From contig NZ_CADFDK010000003.1 of the NCBI RefSeq assembly GCF_902832885.1, forward strand, positions 248,001-312,000: a stretch of DNA of 64,000 nt, written 5' to 3'. How positions within the stretch are numbered: position 1 is the stretch's first letter; the number at the start of each line of letters is the position of its first letter. The notes beneath the pieces were generated by a model. It was not told the origin of the DNA. It ran no database searches and was given only the letters and a program-made list of their open reading frames with translations. The DNA is from Burkholderia seminalis DSM 23518 (GTDB taxonomy: Bacteria; Pseudomonadota; Gammaproteobacteria; Burkholderiales; Burkholderiaceae). Below, one piece after another: positions 29,935-39,008 of the stretch. The translations under genes were made by a program, and so were the position numbers.

Positions 29935-30951
29935 ATGACGGTCCGGACGATGCTGTCTCGCACCGTGCTCCATGGCGCCGTCGGCGTGCTCGCGGCCACG
30001 GCGGTATGGCATGCGCTCGACCGGCCGGCGGCGTCGCCGCAAGCCGCTGCGCTGCCTGCCGCGCGCGTCGTGGTGCCCGACGCGGCGGTGCCGCGGCCCG
30101 TGCCTGCCGCGTCCGACGTCGCGCCGCCCGCGTCGCTGGCGGGCTCGCGCGCGCCGCGCCTGCCGCTCGGGCCGGACGGGCGTCTCGCGAAACGGCGTGC
30201 GGTGCGGGAATTCTTCGATTACTTCCTGCTCGCGCAGCACGACCTGACGCCGGACGCGCTCGACGCGCTGGTTGCGCGGGAGGTCGCCGCGCAGCCGATC
30301 GGCGGGCAGGCACAGCGCGAAGCGCTCGACCTGTGGCCGCGCTATCGCGCGTGTCTCGCCGCGCTCGATGCGCAGCCGGGCGCCGTGCAGCCCGGCATGC
30401 GTATCGATCCGGACGCGCTCGCGGGCCAGCTCGAGCGACGGGCGGCACTCGCGAGCCGCTGGCTCGGCGACTGGAGCGCGCCGTTCTTCGCCGACGAGTT
30501 CCGGCAGCAGCATGACGACCTCGACCGGATCCGGATTGCGCGCGACCCGGCATTGAGCGACGCGCAGAAGCGCGAACGCATTGCGGCGCTCGACCAGTCG
30601 TTGCCGCCGGACATGCGCGATGCGCATGAGCGGCTCGCGCGGCAGCGCGAGGCGGTTGCACGGCTCGACGCGCAGCGCGCGACGCCCGATGCGCTGCGTG
30701 CGCAGCTCGGCGCCGACGTCGCGGCACGCGTCGTACGGCTGCGGCAGGACGACGATGCGTGGCAGGCGCGCTATCGCGACCATGCGGCCGAACGTGAGCG
30801 GCTCGCCGCGCAACAGCTTGGGCCCGATGCGCGCGATGCCCAGCTCGCGCAATTGCTGCGGCGCGATTTTCCGGATCCGGCGGACGCACTGCGCGCCGCG
30901 TCGCTGGACGCGGACAGCGCGGACATCACCGCTCGCCAGCGCGCGCGATAA
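29935..30951 (+). CDS. Lipase-specific foldase (Lif/LipB)
   Basis: 338 residues with an N-terminal membrane anchor (about 9-24), an Ala/Pro-rich linker, and a helical domain. The foldase hallmark RxxFDYFLxA is seen as RAVREFFDYFLLAQ near residue 88. Many Arg/Gln/Ala-rich helices wrap the lipase in the known Lif structure. It folds the lipase in the periplasm before type II secretion and lies immediately downstream of it, as in all I.1/I.2 lipase operons. Confidence 0.93.
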   Translation: MTVRTMLSRTVLHGAVGVLAATAVWHALDRPAASPQAAALPAARVVVPDAAVPRPVPAASDVAPPASLAGSRAPRLPLGPDGRLAKRRAVREFFDYFLLAQHDLTPDALDALVAREVAAQPIGGQAQREALDLWPRYRACLAALDAQPGAVQPGMRIDPDALAGQLERRAALASRWLGDWSAPFFADEFRQQHDDLDRIRIARDPALSDAQKRERIAALDQSLPPDMRDAHERLARQREAVARLDAQRATPDALRAQLGADVAARVVRLRQDDDAWQARYRDHAAERERLAAQQLGPDARDAQLAQLLRRDFPDPADALRAASLDADSADITARQRAR

Positions 30952-31382
30952 CCGCCCGGCGCCGGCATCCCGGGCAGGCGCCGTCATGGATCTTCCACGT
31001 TCTCCGTTGGAGAAGTGTGGGATATGTCACTCAGTCCGCATTATTTCGATGGGGGAATGATTTTTATTTTCAGGATTAACTGCATTCCATTGCATTGGCC
31101 ACTATTCGGAATTTTCAATGATTCTCCGGGAAGGTGCCTTTTCAAGGGAGGCATTTAAATCGCCGATAATTGATTGACCATGCAAATATCCTCGGGAAAC
31201 ACCTGAAACTGTCAAATTACTTCATGTAACAAAGCCGGAGTGGCGCGAACGACAGGGCTGCGTGATACCTTTTTGTTTAATTAGACCGTAAGGAAAACGG
31301 CAAAACCGGAAAACCGGTTCGTTTTAACGCTGCATGAAGATTCGGTGGCCGAGGGGCAGCAATACAACGTACGAGGTGCACC
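30952..31382. other. Intergenic region (431 bp) ending the biosynthetic block
   Basis: No gene seen. A 7-bp GC stem (CGGCGCC at 30957-30963 with 30977-30983) just after the foldase stop may terminate the operon. AT-rich DNA follows (31040-31280), and a perfect inverted repeat AACCGG-aaaa-CCGGTT at 31304-31319 lies 64 bp before the next gene and could be its operator. Confidence 0.55.
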
Positions 31383-32159
31383 GTGATACATCAGGCCGAC
31401 AATGTCATCGAGTTGCCGCATGCGCTTGGTGCCAATCAATTCCTGTCTGCGCTCGACGGAATTAGCCGCGCGGAATTGGCGCCTCATTTGATGCTTTCGA
31501 ATCTCAAGACCGGCCAGCTGCTGTGCGACGCCGGCGAGAATCTGGAGGCCGTCTACTTTCCGGTGACGGCGGGTATTTCGCTTCAATACACGACAGGCGG
31601 CAAGACGACGCTCGGCGTGACGGAGATCGGCCGCGAAGGCATCGTGTGCGACGACGTGATCGGCAGCACGATGCAGCGCCGCGTCGTCGTCTATCACGGC
31701 GGATTCGCGTATCGGCTGCATGCGCGCCGCTTCGTCGACGCGTGCGATGCATCGACGGCGATCAGGCGGCAGGTCTTCGTGCGGATGCAGCTGGTGCTGG
31801 CGCAGGCGTCGCAGGTCATGTTCTGCAGCCGCCATCACGTGATGCGACATCAGGTGGGCCGCTGGCTGCTGATTGCCTACGAGCGCTCGCGGAGCATCGA
31901 AATCCCGGTCACGCACGGCACTTTGGGGCAGATGCTGGGCGTGCGCCGCGAGACCATCACGGATACCGTGCGACAGCTCCACGAGCTCGGCCTGATCCAT
32001 CAGCATCGCGGCGCCATCGTGCTGACGGATCTCGCCCGTCTCGAAGGGCAGGGCTGCGACTGCCATCGGGTCATCCGCGACGAAACGCGCCGCATTCTCG
32101 CGATCGATGCCGGTACCGGGGCCGGTGTCGGGCTGTCGCGACGCGTCCGGACGACCTAG
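31383..32159 (+). CDS. Crp/Fnr-family transcriptional regulator
   Basis: 258 residues from a GTG at 31383 (GAGGT-like RBS upstream). Residues ~20-140 form a cyclic-nucleotide-binding-type beta barrel (LLCDAGENLEAVYFPVTAGIS), and the C-terminal winged helix has LGQMLGVRRETITDTVRQLHELGLI. No N-terminal Cys cluster for an Fe-S centre is present, so it is not a classical O2-sensing Fnr; the ligand is unknown. The C-terminal tail has two Cys (CDCH near 224). Such Crp-like proteins are frequent beside low-oxygen genes in Burkholderia. It may control the neighbouring signalling and energy genes. Confidence 0.85.
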   Translation: MIHQADNVIELPHALGANQFLSALDGISRAELAPHLMLSNLKTGQLLCDAGENLEAVYFPVTAGISLQYTTGGKTTLGVTEIGREGIVCDDVIGSTMQRRVVVYHGGFAYRLHARRFVDACDASTAIRRQVFVRMQLVLAQASQVMFCSRHHVMRHQVGRWLLIAYERSRSIEIPVTHGTLGQMLGVRRETITDTVRQLHELGLIHQHRGAIVLTDLARLEGQGCDCHRVIRDETRRILAIDAGTGAGVGLSRRVRTT

Positions 32160-32321
32160 TGGCCGCAGCCTCCTGCCGCGCGGCCGGCACCGGCGTGCCG
32201 CCGCGACGGCGTGTGCGCCGGCGCGTCGCGCGCAGGGAAGGGGCGAGATCCGGGCGCAAGACGCGTCGCGACGCGGCTGGCCGGCGGTATCGAGAAGAAT
32301 CAGAAAAGCAGTCAATCAGGT

Positions 32322-34721
32322 ATGGAAAACATTTCGAAGCTCCAGAGTCAGCGCAGCTCGTTTCACGTGTGGCCATGGAGTCCGGCGCTCGGCATCCTGC
32401 CGATCGTCGTCGTGATCGTCGCGCTGGCCGGGTTCGTCGCGGTCAGCCTGATCGTGATCATGTCGCTGCGCGTGTACGTCGGCGGCGAAAGCAGCTGGTC
32501 GAAGGCGCAGAAGGACGAGATCATCCTGCTGACCCGCTACGGACAGACCGGTGACGAAAAGCTGTTCGACGATTACCTGGCGGTTGACCGCACCCTCACG
32601 TTTCTCGGTGTCGCCCGCCGCGCGATGATCAGCGTGCCGCCGGACCACCGCGCGGCGCGCCAGGCGCTGATCGACGCGGGCATCAATCCCGTCGATGCGG
32701 TCGCGGTGGTGTGGTTCTATCCGATCCTGAGCAGCTTCGCGCGCCTGAACGCCGCGTTGCAATACTGGGAGGACGCGGACCGGCAACTGGTCAACCTGCG
32801 CGCGATCGCGAACGCGCTGCGCGCGTCCGTGCGGGCGGACGACGTTCGACGCACGAGCCGCCTGAACCGCGCGGTCTGGGACTTCAACTCGCACATCGAG
32901 CCGCTGCCGAAACGCTTTTCCGACGAACTGAGCGCCGAATTCCGTTCGGCCGTCATCCAGCTGTTCCTGTCGTACGTCGCGGCCTCGCTGCTGATCGTCC
33001 TGCTGTCGGTGCGATGGGCGAGCCGCGCGCAGCGCCAGCAGGCGTCGATGCAGACCGAGCTGGACCGTAGCCAGGCGTTCGCGGAAGCGGCGCTGCGCTC
33101 GGTGGCCGATGCGATCGTCACGATCGGCCTCACGCGCAGCATCGAGACCGTCAATCCGGCGGCCGAGCAGCTGCTCGGCGCGCCGTCGCGGCTGTGTGTC
33201 GGCAAGCCGATCAACGACGTGCTCGACCTGATCGATACGTCGACCGGCATGTCGATCAAGCTGCTCGCGTCGCTCAGCAACAGCGGCGATCACACGTTCA
33301 CCCGCGATCTCGACCTGATCCGCGTGTGCGGCGCGGCGGTGTCGGTGCGCGCATCGCTGTCGAGAATGGACAACGCCGCGGGCCGCTGCGTCGGTTACGT
33401 GCTGATCCTGCGCGACATGACGCGTGAATACCAGTTGATCGAGAAACTGACCTGGCAGGCGTCGCACGATGCGCTGACCGGCCTGATCAATCGCACCGCG
33501 TTCGAACAGCGCCTGGGCGACGCGTTGACCCACCGCGGCGGCGGCATGTTGATGGTTCTCGACCTGGACGGATTCAAGGAAGTCAACGACGTGTGCGGGC
33601 ACGCGGCCGGCGATGCGCTGCTGCGCGACGCGACCGCGGTGTTCGCGCGCTGTCTCGCGGACGACGACGTGTTCGGCCGGCTGGGCGGCGACGAATTCGG
33701 CATCCTGTTGCCGGCCGGCCGCAACGGCTCGCCGGACGACGGCAAGGCCGAGCGCATCCGCGCGTGTCTCGAGGATTTCACGTTCCTGTGGGAGGGCGAG
33801 CCGTTCAAGATCAGCGTGAGCATCGGCGTGCTGGATCTCGCCTGTCGGCCCGAGAGTGTCGAGAAGGCGATGCAGATGGCCGACATCGCGTGCTACATCG
33901 CGAAGGACCGCGGCCGCAACCGCGTGCACGTCGCGGATTCGCGCGACATGAACTCGGGACGTCAGGCGTATCACATGCAGTGGAGCCGCCGCGTGAAGAC
34001 GGCGCTCGAAACGAATTCGTTCCAGTTGTATGCGCAACGCATCGTGCCGATCCAGCCGGCGCACGGCGCGCAGGAGCGCGCGGAGATCCTGCTGCGCATC
34101 CCGGACGCCGACGGCAAGCTGATCTCGCCGGTCTTCCTGCCGGCCGCCGAGCGCTACGGCCACATGACGATGATCGACCGCTGGGTCGTGCGTAACGTGA
34201 TTCGGCGGCTCGCGCGGCTCGAACGGCGCCAGTACGTCGAATACAACGTGAACCTGTCGGCGATGTCGATCACCGACGAGCGCTTCGTGGAGTTCGCGAT
34301 CGCCGAGCTGTCGGCGTCGGGACTGGACCCGACGCTGCTGTGCTTCGAGATCACGGAGACGAGCGCGGTCCGCAACCTGGAGGTCGCGTCGCGTTTCATG
34401 CACGAGCTGCGCGACCTCGGCTGCCGCTTCGCGCTCGACGACTTCGGCGCCGGCATGTCGTCGTTCTCGTATCTGCGCCAGTTGCCGATCGACTACCTGA
34501 AGATCGACGGCGGCCTCGTGGCGACCATGACGTCCGACAGCGTCAAGCGCGGCATCGCGTCCGCCATCAACGACATCGCTCACGTGATGCAGTACCGCAC
34601 CGTCGCCGAGCACGTCGAGGACGAGGCGACGGCCGAGATGCTTCGCGCGCTGGGCGTCGACTATTGCCAGGGCTACTACTTCAGCCGCCCCGCACCCTGG
34701 CAGGAAGGGGGATTCCATTGA
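32322..34721 (+). CDS. Membrane PAS-GGDEF-EAL cyclic-di-GMP protein
   Basis: 799 residues from the ATG at 32322. Two membrane segments (about 22-47 and 207-225) bracket a periplasmic sensor domain. A PAS domain (about 250-360) is followed by GGDEF (intact RLGGDEF at ~453-459; no upstream RxxD inhibitory site) and an EAL domain whose signature reads AEILLRI, with later EAL motifs present (FEITET, DDFGAGMSS, KIDG). Both synthesis and hydrolysis of c-di-GMP are therefore possible. It is followed 20 bp later by the TenA-like gene, suggesting co-transcription. Confidence 0.92.
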   Translation: MENISKLQSQRSSFHVWPWSPALGILPIVVVIVALAGFVAVSLIVIMSLRVYVGGESSWSKAQKDEIILLTRYGQTGDEKLFDDYLAVDRTLTFLGVARRAMISVPPDHRAARQALIDAGINPVDAVAVVWFYPILSSFARLNAALQYWEDADRQLVNLRAIANALRASVRADDVRRTSRLNRAVWDFNSHIEPLPKRFSDELSAEFRSAVIQLFLSYVAASLLIVLLSVRWASRAQRQQASMQTELDRSQAFAEAALRSVADAIVTIGLTRSIETVNPAAEQLLGAPSRLCVGKPINDVLDLIDTSTGMSIKLLASLSNSGDHTFTRDLDLIRVCGAAVSVRASLSRMDNAAGRCVGYVLILRDMTREYQLIEKLTWQASHDALTGLINRTAFEQRLGDALTHRGGGMLMVLDLDGFKEVNDVCGHAAGDALLRDATAVFARCLADDDVFGRLGGDEFGILLPAGRNGSPDDGKAERIRACLEDFTFLWEGEPFKISVSIGVLDLACRPESVEKAMQMADIACYIAKDRGRNRVHVADSRDMNSGRQAYHMQWSRRVKTALETNSFQLYAQRIVPIQPAHGAQERAEILLRIPDADGKLISPVFLPAAERYGHMTMIDRWVVRNVIRRLARLERRQYVEYNVNLSAMSITDERFVEFAIAELSASGLDPTLLCFEITETSAVRNLEVASRFMHELRDLGCRFALDDFGAGMSSFSYLRQLPIDYLKIDGGLVATMTSDSVKRGIASAINDIAHVMQYRTVAEHVEDEATAEMLRALGVDYCQGYYFSRPAPWQEGGFH

Positions 34722-34741
34722 ACCAAGCGAGGAACGAACGC

Positions 34742-35479
34742 ATGAGTGCTCCATTTGAACTGACCGGCGACCTGATGGACCTGACGAACTATCCGGCCTG
34801 GCTGCGCGACGTGGTCGGCGCGACCGACGAGCTGAAGGCCCGTGTCCGAGCGCATCCGGTGTTCGCGGCGATGAGCGGCGGGACGCTGCGCGCGTCGCAA
34901 CTGCGCGCGTTCTTCGTCACCGGCTGGGCGGTGGTCAGCCAGTTTCCGGAATACATGGCGATGAACCTGGTGAAGACCGCGGCCTATCGGTCGCGCGGCG
35001 ACGAGAAGGCGCGACGCTATCTGATCCGCAATATCCGCGTCGAGCAGAACCACGTCGATCACTGGGCCAACTGGGCTGCGGAATCGGGCGTGACGATCGA
35101 CATGCTGCTGCACGGCGATGCGCCGCTGGACGGATTCGCGCTGAGCCACTGGTGCTGGAAAAGCAGCAGCGCCGACGCGCTCGCGCCGAGCATCGCCGCG
35201 ACCAACTACGCGATCGAAGGCGTGACCGGCGAGTGGAGCGCGTTGCTGTGCGCATCGCCGTATGAACGGCAGTTCGACCCGGCCGTGCGGCATCGCGCGA
35301 TGCGCTGGCTCAAACTGCATGCCGACTACGACGACCGGCATCCGTGGGAAGCGCTCGACATCGTCGCGACGCTGCTCGGCCAGTCGCCCGCGGCCCGCGA
35401 CGTGCGGGACGTCGAGGCGTCGATCCGCAAGAGCCTGAGCTATTTACTGACGAGTCTCGATTGCTGCATGCATGTGTAG
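34742..35479 (+). CDS. TenA/PqqC-fold (heme-oxygenase-like) protein
   Basis: 245 residues, all-helical. Features of the heme-oxygenase-like fold include LRASQLRAFFVTGWAVVSQFPEYM, a conserved helix with Glu and His (RVEQNHVDHW), and TNYAIEGVTGEW. These match the TenA/PqqC/CADD group, some of which are di-iron oxidases. The Glu/His ligands suggest metal binding, but no substrate can be named; thiaminase and PQQ-synthase roles are unsupported because no pathway genes are nearby. It follows the c-di-GMP gene closely. Confidence 0.7.
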   Translation: MSAPFELTGDLMDLTNYPAWLRDVVGATDELKARVRAHPVFAAMSGGTLRASQLRAFFVTGWAVVSQFPEYMAMNLVKTAAYRSRGDEKARRYLIRNIRVEQNHVDHWANWAAESGVTIDMLLHGDAPLDGFALSHWCWKSSSADALAPSIAATNYAIEGVTGEWSALLCASPYERQFDPAVRHRAMRWLKLHADYDDRHPWEALDIVATLLGQSPAARDVRDVEASIRKSLSYLLTSLDCCMHV

Positions 35480-35596
35480 TTGGCTGCGCCGCACGTTCGC
35501 GGGTTCGTGCAGGCCGCGCCCGGCCGCTCCGGCCGGAAGGCGGGCCGGCGTGACGTCGCGATATGCCGTGCGGGCCGTCGTGCTGGACGATTTTCC

Positions 35597-36343
35597 ATGG
35601 CCACCCACGTTCTTGTCGTAGAGCCCGATCCGCGCATGGGCGACCGGATCCGCGCGCTCCTGCGCGGCTGCCAGATCGCCACGTCGGCGCTCGACGACGC
35701 GTCGCGGCTGCTGGCGCACGTGACGGCCACGCCGCCCACCCTGATCGTGATGCGGGTCGAACGGCCGGCCACGACGTTCTACATGGCGCTCGGTGCGCTG
35801 CGGCGCGCCGGTCACGACATGCCGGTGATCGTGATCAGCCGCGACGCGCAGGTGCTCGACAAGGTCGTTGCGCTCGAAATCGGCGCGGACGACTATCTGG
35901 TGGAGCCGTTCGACCCGATGGAACTGATCGCGCGCGTGCGCAGCGCGATGCGCCGCTACGCGCCGAACCGTCCCGTGTCGGTGCGCGCGCCGGTGAATCC
36001 CGAATCGTATGCATTCGGCGACATCGAGGTGAATTTCGTCACGCGGCGCGCCACCCGCGCGGGACAGGACCTCGGGCTGCGTGCCAGCGAATTCGCGTTG
36101 CTCGCGCTGTTCATCTCGCAGCCGATGCGCGTCCTGTCGCGCGCGGAGATTCTCGCGCTGCTGGGGCTGAGCGTGGCCGGGCGCTCCGAGCGCGGGCTCG
36201 ACGTGCTGATCTTCCGGCTGCGCAACCTGGTCGAGCAGGCGGTCGGCGATTATCGCTACATTCGCACCGTGCGCGGGAAGGGCTACATTTTCGTGCCGCT
36301 CGGCAGGCTGGCAGACGAAGCGGATGCGTTGCCGCACGCGTGA
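35597..36343 (+). CDS. OmpR-type response regulator with degenerate receiver domain
   Basis: 248 residues: receiver domain 1-120, winged helix ~135-235 (RVLSRAEILALLGL and RTVRGKGYIF). The receiver keeps its overall pattern (VLVVEPDPR, VIVISRD), but the phosphoacceptor after strand 3 is Arg53 (LIVMRVERP, where LxxxD is expected) and the switch Lys is Glu103 (YLVEPF). It is therefore unlikely to be switched by phosphorylation and has no partner kinase gene nearby. It may act constitutively or sense something else. The start ATG at 35597 fits the domain boundary. Confidence 0.85.
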   Translation: MATHVLVVEPDPRMGDRIRALLRGCQIATSALDDASRLLAHVTATPPTLIVMRVERPATTFYMALGALRRAGHDMPVIVISRDAQVLDKVVALEIGADDYLVEPFDPMELIARVRSAMRRYAPNRPVSVRAPVNPESYAFGDIEVNFVTRRATRAGQDLGLRASEFALLALFISQPMRVLSRAEILALLGLSVAGRSERGLDVLIFRLRNLVEQAVGDYRYIRTVRGKGYIFVPLGRLADEADALPHA

Positions 36344-36571
36344 GCCGGGCGGCGGCCGTTCCGGGCCGGGATTCGGCGGAAATCGCCCCCCCTGCGAACG
36401 GCGTTTTCGCGCTGCGTCTTCATGCAGACCCGCTCGGGCTGTTCGGGCTGCTCCAGCGTCGAGGAAGGGCGGGGAGACTTTCGCGGACCAAGGTCCAAAA
36501 CAAAAATAATGGTGGGCGATGGAAAAATCCCGTCCAATTGCGATGCCGTGCTTCTCACTACTGCCATCAGG

Positions 36572-37012
36572 TCACTCCCGCGATGCGGGTTGCCGCAGTG
36601 CCAGCGCGAAGAAGCGCCGGATCTCATCCATCAATTCCGTGCGGGCCGACGCGAAATCGAACGCGCGCCGGTTTTCGTGCGCGTAGCGCTGGCGCCAGTC
36701 GTCGGCCGCATGCCGCGCTTCGCGTGCGCGCAGATCGTCGAGTTCGGGCGTGCGCAATGCGTGATCGGCGATCAGCGTCACGCCGTCGCGGCTGACCTCC
36801 AGCGCACCGCCCGCGACGAGGAGACGGCGATGCTCGCCGGTCGGCGCATCGACGAGCATCACGACGCCCGGCCGGATCCGCGTGAGCAGCGGCGCGTGAT
36901 GCGGATAGATCCCCAGTTCTCCGCTTTCCCCCGGAACGACGACGAAATGCGCGTCGCCGGCATACAGCACCGCTTCCACGCTCACGATGTCGAGCCTCAT
37001 CGACGTCTTCAT
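36572..37012 (-). CDS. atpC: F1F0 ATP synthase epsilon subunit (orphan)
   Basis: 146 residues from the ATG at 37012, with RBS AAGGAG. N-terminal beta-sandwich typical of AtpC (MRLDIVSVEAVLYAGDA, VVPGESGELGIYPHHAPLLTRIRPG) and a C-terminal helical hairpin (ELDDLRAREARHAADDWRQR). It lies 9 bp after atpG on the same strand. In normal operons the beta subunit gene atpD sits between these two and alpha precedes gamma; both are absent here. It may be a relic, a modulator of another ATP synthase, or a piece of a second complex. Confidence 0.85.
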   Translation of the reverse strand: MKTSMRLDIVSVEAVLYAGDAHFVVVPGESGELGIYPHHAPLLTRIRPGVVMLVDAPTGEHRRLLVAGGALEVSRDGVTLIADHALRTPELDDLRAREARHAADDWRQRYAHENRRAFDFASARTELMDEIRRFFALALRQPASRE

Positions 37013-37021
37013 GCGACTCCT

Positions 37022-37939
37022 TCAGACCGCCGCCGCGCCGGCGACGATTTCGCACAGCTCGGTGGTGATCTGCGCCTGTCGCGTCTTCTGGTACAGGTGC
37101 CTCAGTTCGCGCAACACGCGGTCGGCGTTGTCCGTCGCGGTCTGCATGCTGAACATCCGCGCGCATTGCTCGCACGCGTAGTTCTCGACGACGGCCTGAT
37201 AGAGCATCGCCTCGACGTAGCGCAGCAGCAACGTGTCGACGACGGGTTTGGGCGCGGGCTCGTACAGATAATCGGACGCGGCCGCGCCGTCGGTCGGCGC
37301 GCTGGTGTCGAGCCCCGCGATCGGCAGCATCGCATCGATGCGCGGTTCGTACGCGAGCGGGCTCGTCAGCCGGTTGTACGCGACGTGCACTTCGTCGAGC
37401 TCGCCGTTGACGAACGCGGTCAGCGGCACGAGCAGCGCTCCGAGCAACTGCTCGAAGTGCGGCTCGGCGGCCAGGCCGCTCGCGCGCGCCGTGATGGTCG
37501 CGCCGTGGCGCAGCAGCGGCGCGATGCCGCGCGCGCCGATCACGCTCAGTTCGCATGCGACGCCGGCCCGGTCCCAGCGTTCGAGCGCATCCACGCATTC
37601 GACCAGCAGCCGCGCATTGAGCGGGCCGCAGAGCCCGCGATCGGTGCTGACGACGATCAGGCCGACGCGGCGCACGGTATCGCGTCGCGCCATCAGCGCC
37701 GATACGTAGTCGGGACGGTCGCGCAGCACGCGTTCCGCCATCGCGCCGATGCGCGCCGCGTACGGGCGGAACTCACGCGCGCGTCGCTGCGCGCTCGCCA
37801 TCTTGGTGCGCGCCATCATTTCCATCGCCTTGGTGATCTTGCGCGTGGACGAGGTACTGGCGATCTTCGAGCGGATTTCGCGTATGTGCATGTCAGGGAG
37901 GGGCGTCGGGGCCATCCGGATGTCATCGTGCGGCTTCAT
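37022..37939 (-). CDS. atpG: F1F0 ATP synthase gamma subunit (orphan)
   Basis: 305 residues from the ATG at 37939. The N-terminal helix IREIRSKIASTSSTRKITKAMEMMARTKM and the C-terminal helix YQKTRQAQITTELCEIVAGAAAV are diagnostic gamma-subunit features; VSTDRGLCGPLNARL is also conserved. Both rotor helices are intact, so it does not look decayed. A 25-residue Pro-rich segment between domains and eight or more extra N-terminal residues differ from housekeeping AtpG. Divergent from pta across a promoter region with an FNR-type box. Confidence 0.88.
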   Translation of the reverse strand: MKPHDDIRMAPTPLPDMHIREIRSKIASTSSTRKITKAMEMMARTKMASAQRRAREFRPYAARIGAMAERVLRDRPDYVSALMARRDTVRRVGLIVVSTDRGLCGPLNARLLVECVDALERWDRAGVACELSVIGARGIAPLLRHGATITARASGLAAEPHFEQLLGALLVPLTAFVNGELDEVHVAYNRLTSPLAYEPRIDAMLPIAGLDTSAPTDGAAASDYLYEPAPKPVVDTLLLRYVEAMLYQAVVENYACEQCARMFSMQTATDNADRVLRELRHLYQKTRQAQITTELCEIVAGAAAV

Positions 37940-37964
37940 GCTATCGGGACTTCACCTGAAACGA

Positions 37965-37978
37965 TTGACTGAAATCAA
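37965..37978. promoter_or_regulatory. FNR/ANR-type binding site between atpG and pta
   Basis: TTGAC-tgaa-ATCAA matches the FNR/ANR consensus TTGAT-N4-ATCAA at nine of ten positions. It lies 26 bp upstream of the atpG start and 61 bp upstream of the pta start, so it could activate either or both under low oxygen. Confidence 0.6.
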
Positions 37979-38038
37979 ACGACGTCGCCCGGTCCCGCAC
38001 CAGAATCCGTTCACGTGATCCTTGCAAAGGGGCAGTCG

Positions 38039-38998
38039 ATGACCGAGTTGCGCACGCATCAGAAATACGAAGCGCTGATTGCGCGTTGCCGCGCGTTACG
38101 CCCGGTGACGGTCGCGGTCGCGCATCCTTGCGACGAGGTATCGCTGCATGCGGCGGCCGCGGCCGCTCGGGCCGGTATCGTCGTGCCCGTCCTGGTCGGC
38201 CCGGTGGCGCGCATCACGATGCTCGCCGCGACGCTCGGTGTCGACCTGTCCGGCTATCGGCTCGTGGATGCGCCGCACAGTCATGCGTCGGCGGCACGCG
38301 CCGTCGAACTGGTGCGCGAGGGCGACGCTCAGGCGCTGATGAAGGGCAGCCTGCACACCGACGAGTTGCTGGCGGAGGTGGTGCGCGCCGATACGGGGTT
38401 GCGCACCGGGCGGCGCCTGAGCCACGTGTTCATCATGGACGTGCCGACTTACCACAAGCCGCTGTTCATCACCGACGCGGCCGTCAATATCCGTCCGACG
38501 CTCGAGCAGAAGGCCGACATCGCGCAGAACGCGATCGATCTCGCGCACGCGCTCGGCATCGCCCGGCCGAAGGTGGCGATCCTGTCGGCGGTCGAGACGG
38601 TCAGCTCGAAGCTGCCGTCGACGCTCGACGCGGCCGCGCTGTGCAAGATGGCCGAGCGCGGCCAGATCACCGGCGCGCTGCTCGACGGGCCCCTCGCGTT
38701 CGACAACGCGATCAGCCCGGAGGCCGCGCGCCTCAAGCATCTCGGTTCCGAGGTCGCGGGCGATGCGGACATCCTCGTCGCGCCCGACCTCGAGGCCGGC
38801 AACATGCTCGCGAAGGAGTTGACGTTCCTGGCGAATGCCGATGCGGCCGGCATCGTGCTCGGCGCGCGCGTGCCGGTGATCCTGACGAGTCGCGCCGACA
38901 GCGAACGCACGCGCCTGGCGAGCTGCGCGGTCGCGGCGCTCGTCGCGGCGGCGGCGGCGCCCGTGGCCACGCCGGCGGTTGCGGCCGGCACGCACTGA
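38039..38998 (+). CDS. pta: Phosphate acetyl/butyryl-transferase
   Basis: 319 residues from the ATG at 38039, chosen over a GTG at 38015 because an AAGGGG RBS lies 6 bp upstream. It covers only the transferase domain (short Pta/Ptb type): ALMKGSLHTDELL, SHVFIMDVPTYHKPLFITDAAVNI and GPLAFDNAIS are family motifs. It converts acyl-CoA and phosphate to acyl phosphate and CoA. With acetate kinase directly downstream it makes ATP from acetyl-CoA, useful when respiration is limited. The C-terminal ~20 residues are Ala/Val-rich and nonconserved. Confidence 0.9.
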   Translation: MTELRTHQKYEALIARCRALRPVTVAVAHPCDEVSLHAAAAAARAGIVVPVLVGPVARITMLAATLGVDLSGYRLVDAPHSHASAARAVELVREGDAQALMKGSLHTDELLAEVVRADTGLRTGRRLSHVFIMDVPTYHKPLFITDAAVNIRPTLEQKADIAQNAIDLAHALGIARPKVAILSAVETVSSKLPSTLDAAALCKMAERGQITGALLDGPLAFDNAISPEAARLKHLGSEVAGDADILVAPDLEAGNMLAKELTFLANADAAGIVLGARVPVILTSRADSERTRLASCAVAALVAAAAAPVATPAVAAGTH

Positions 38999-39008
38999 CG
39001 GCGCCGCG

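Noticed and set aside
36572-37939. Second N-type ATPase operon
   Set aside because: N-ATPase operons carry atpD-atpC first and atpA-atpG last with c-ring and Q/R genes; none of these is present and the order here is atpG-atpC.
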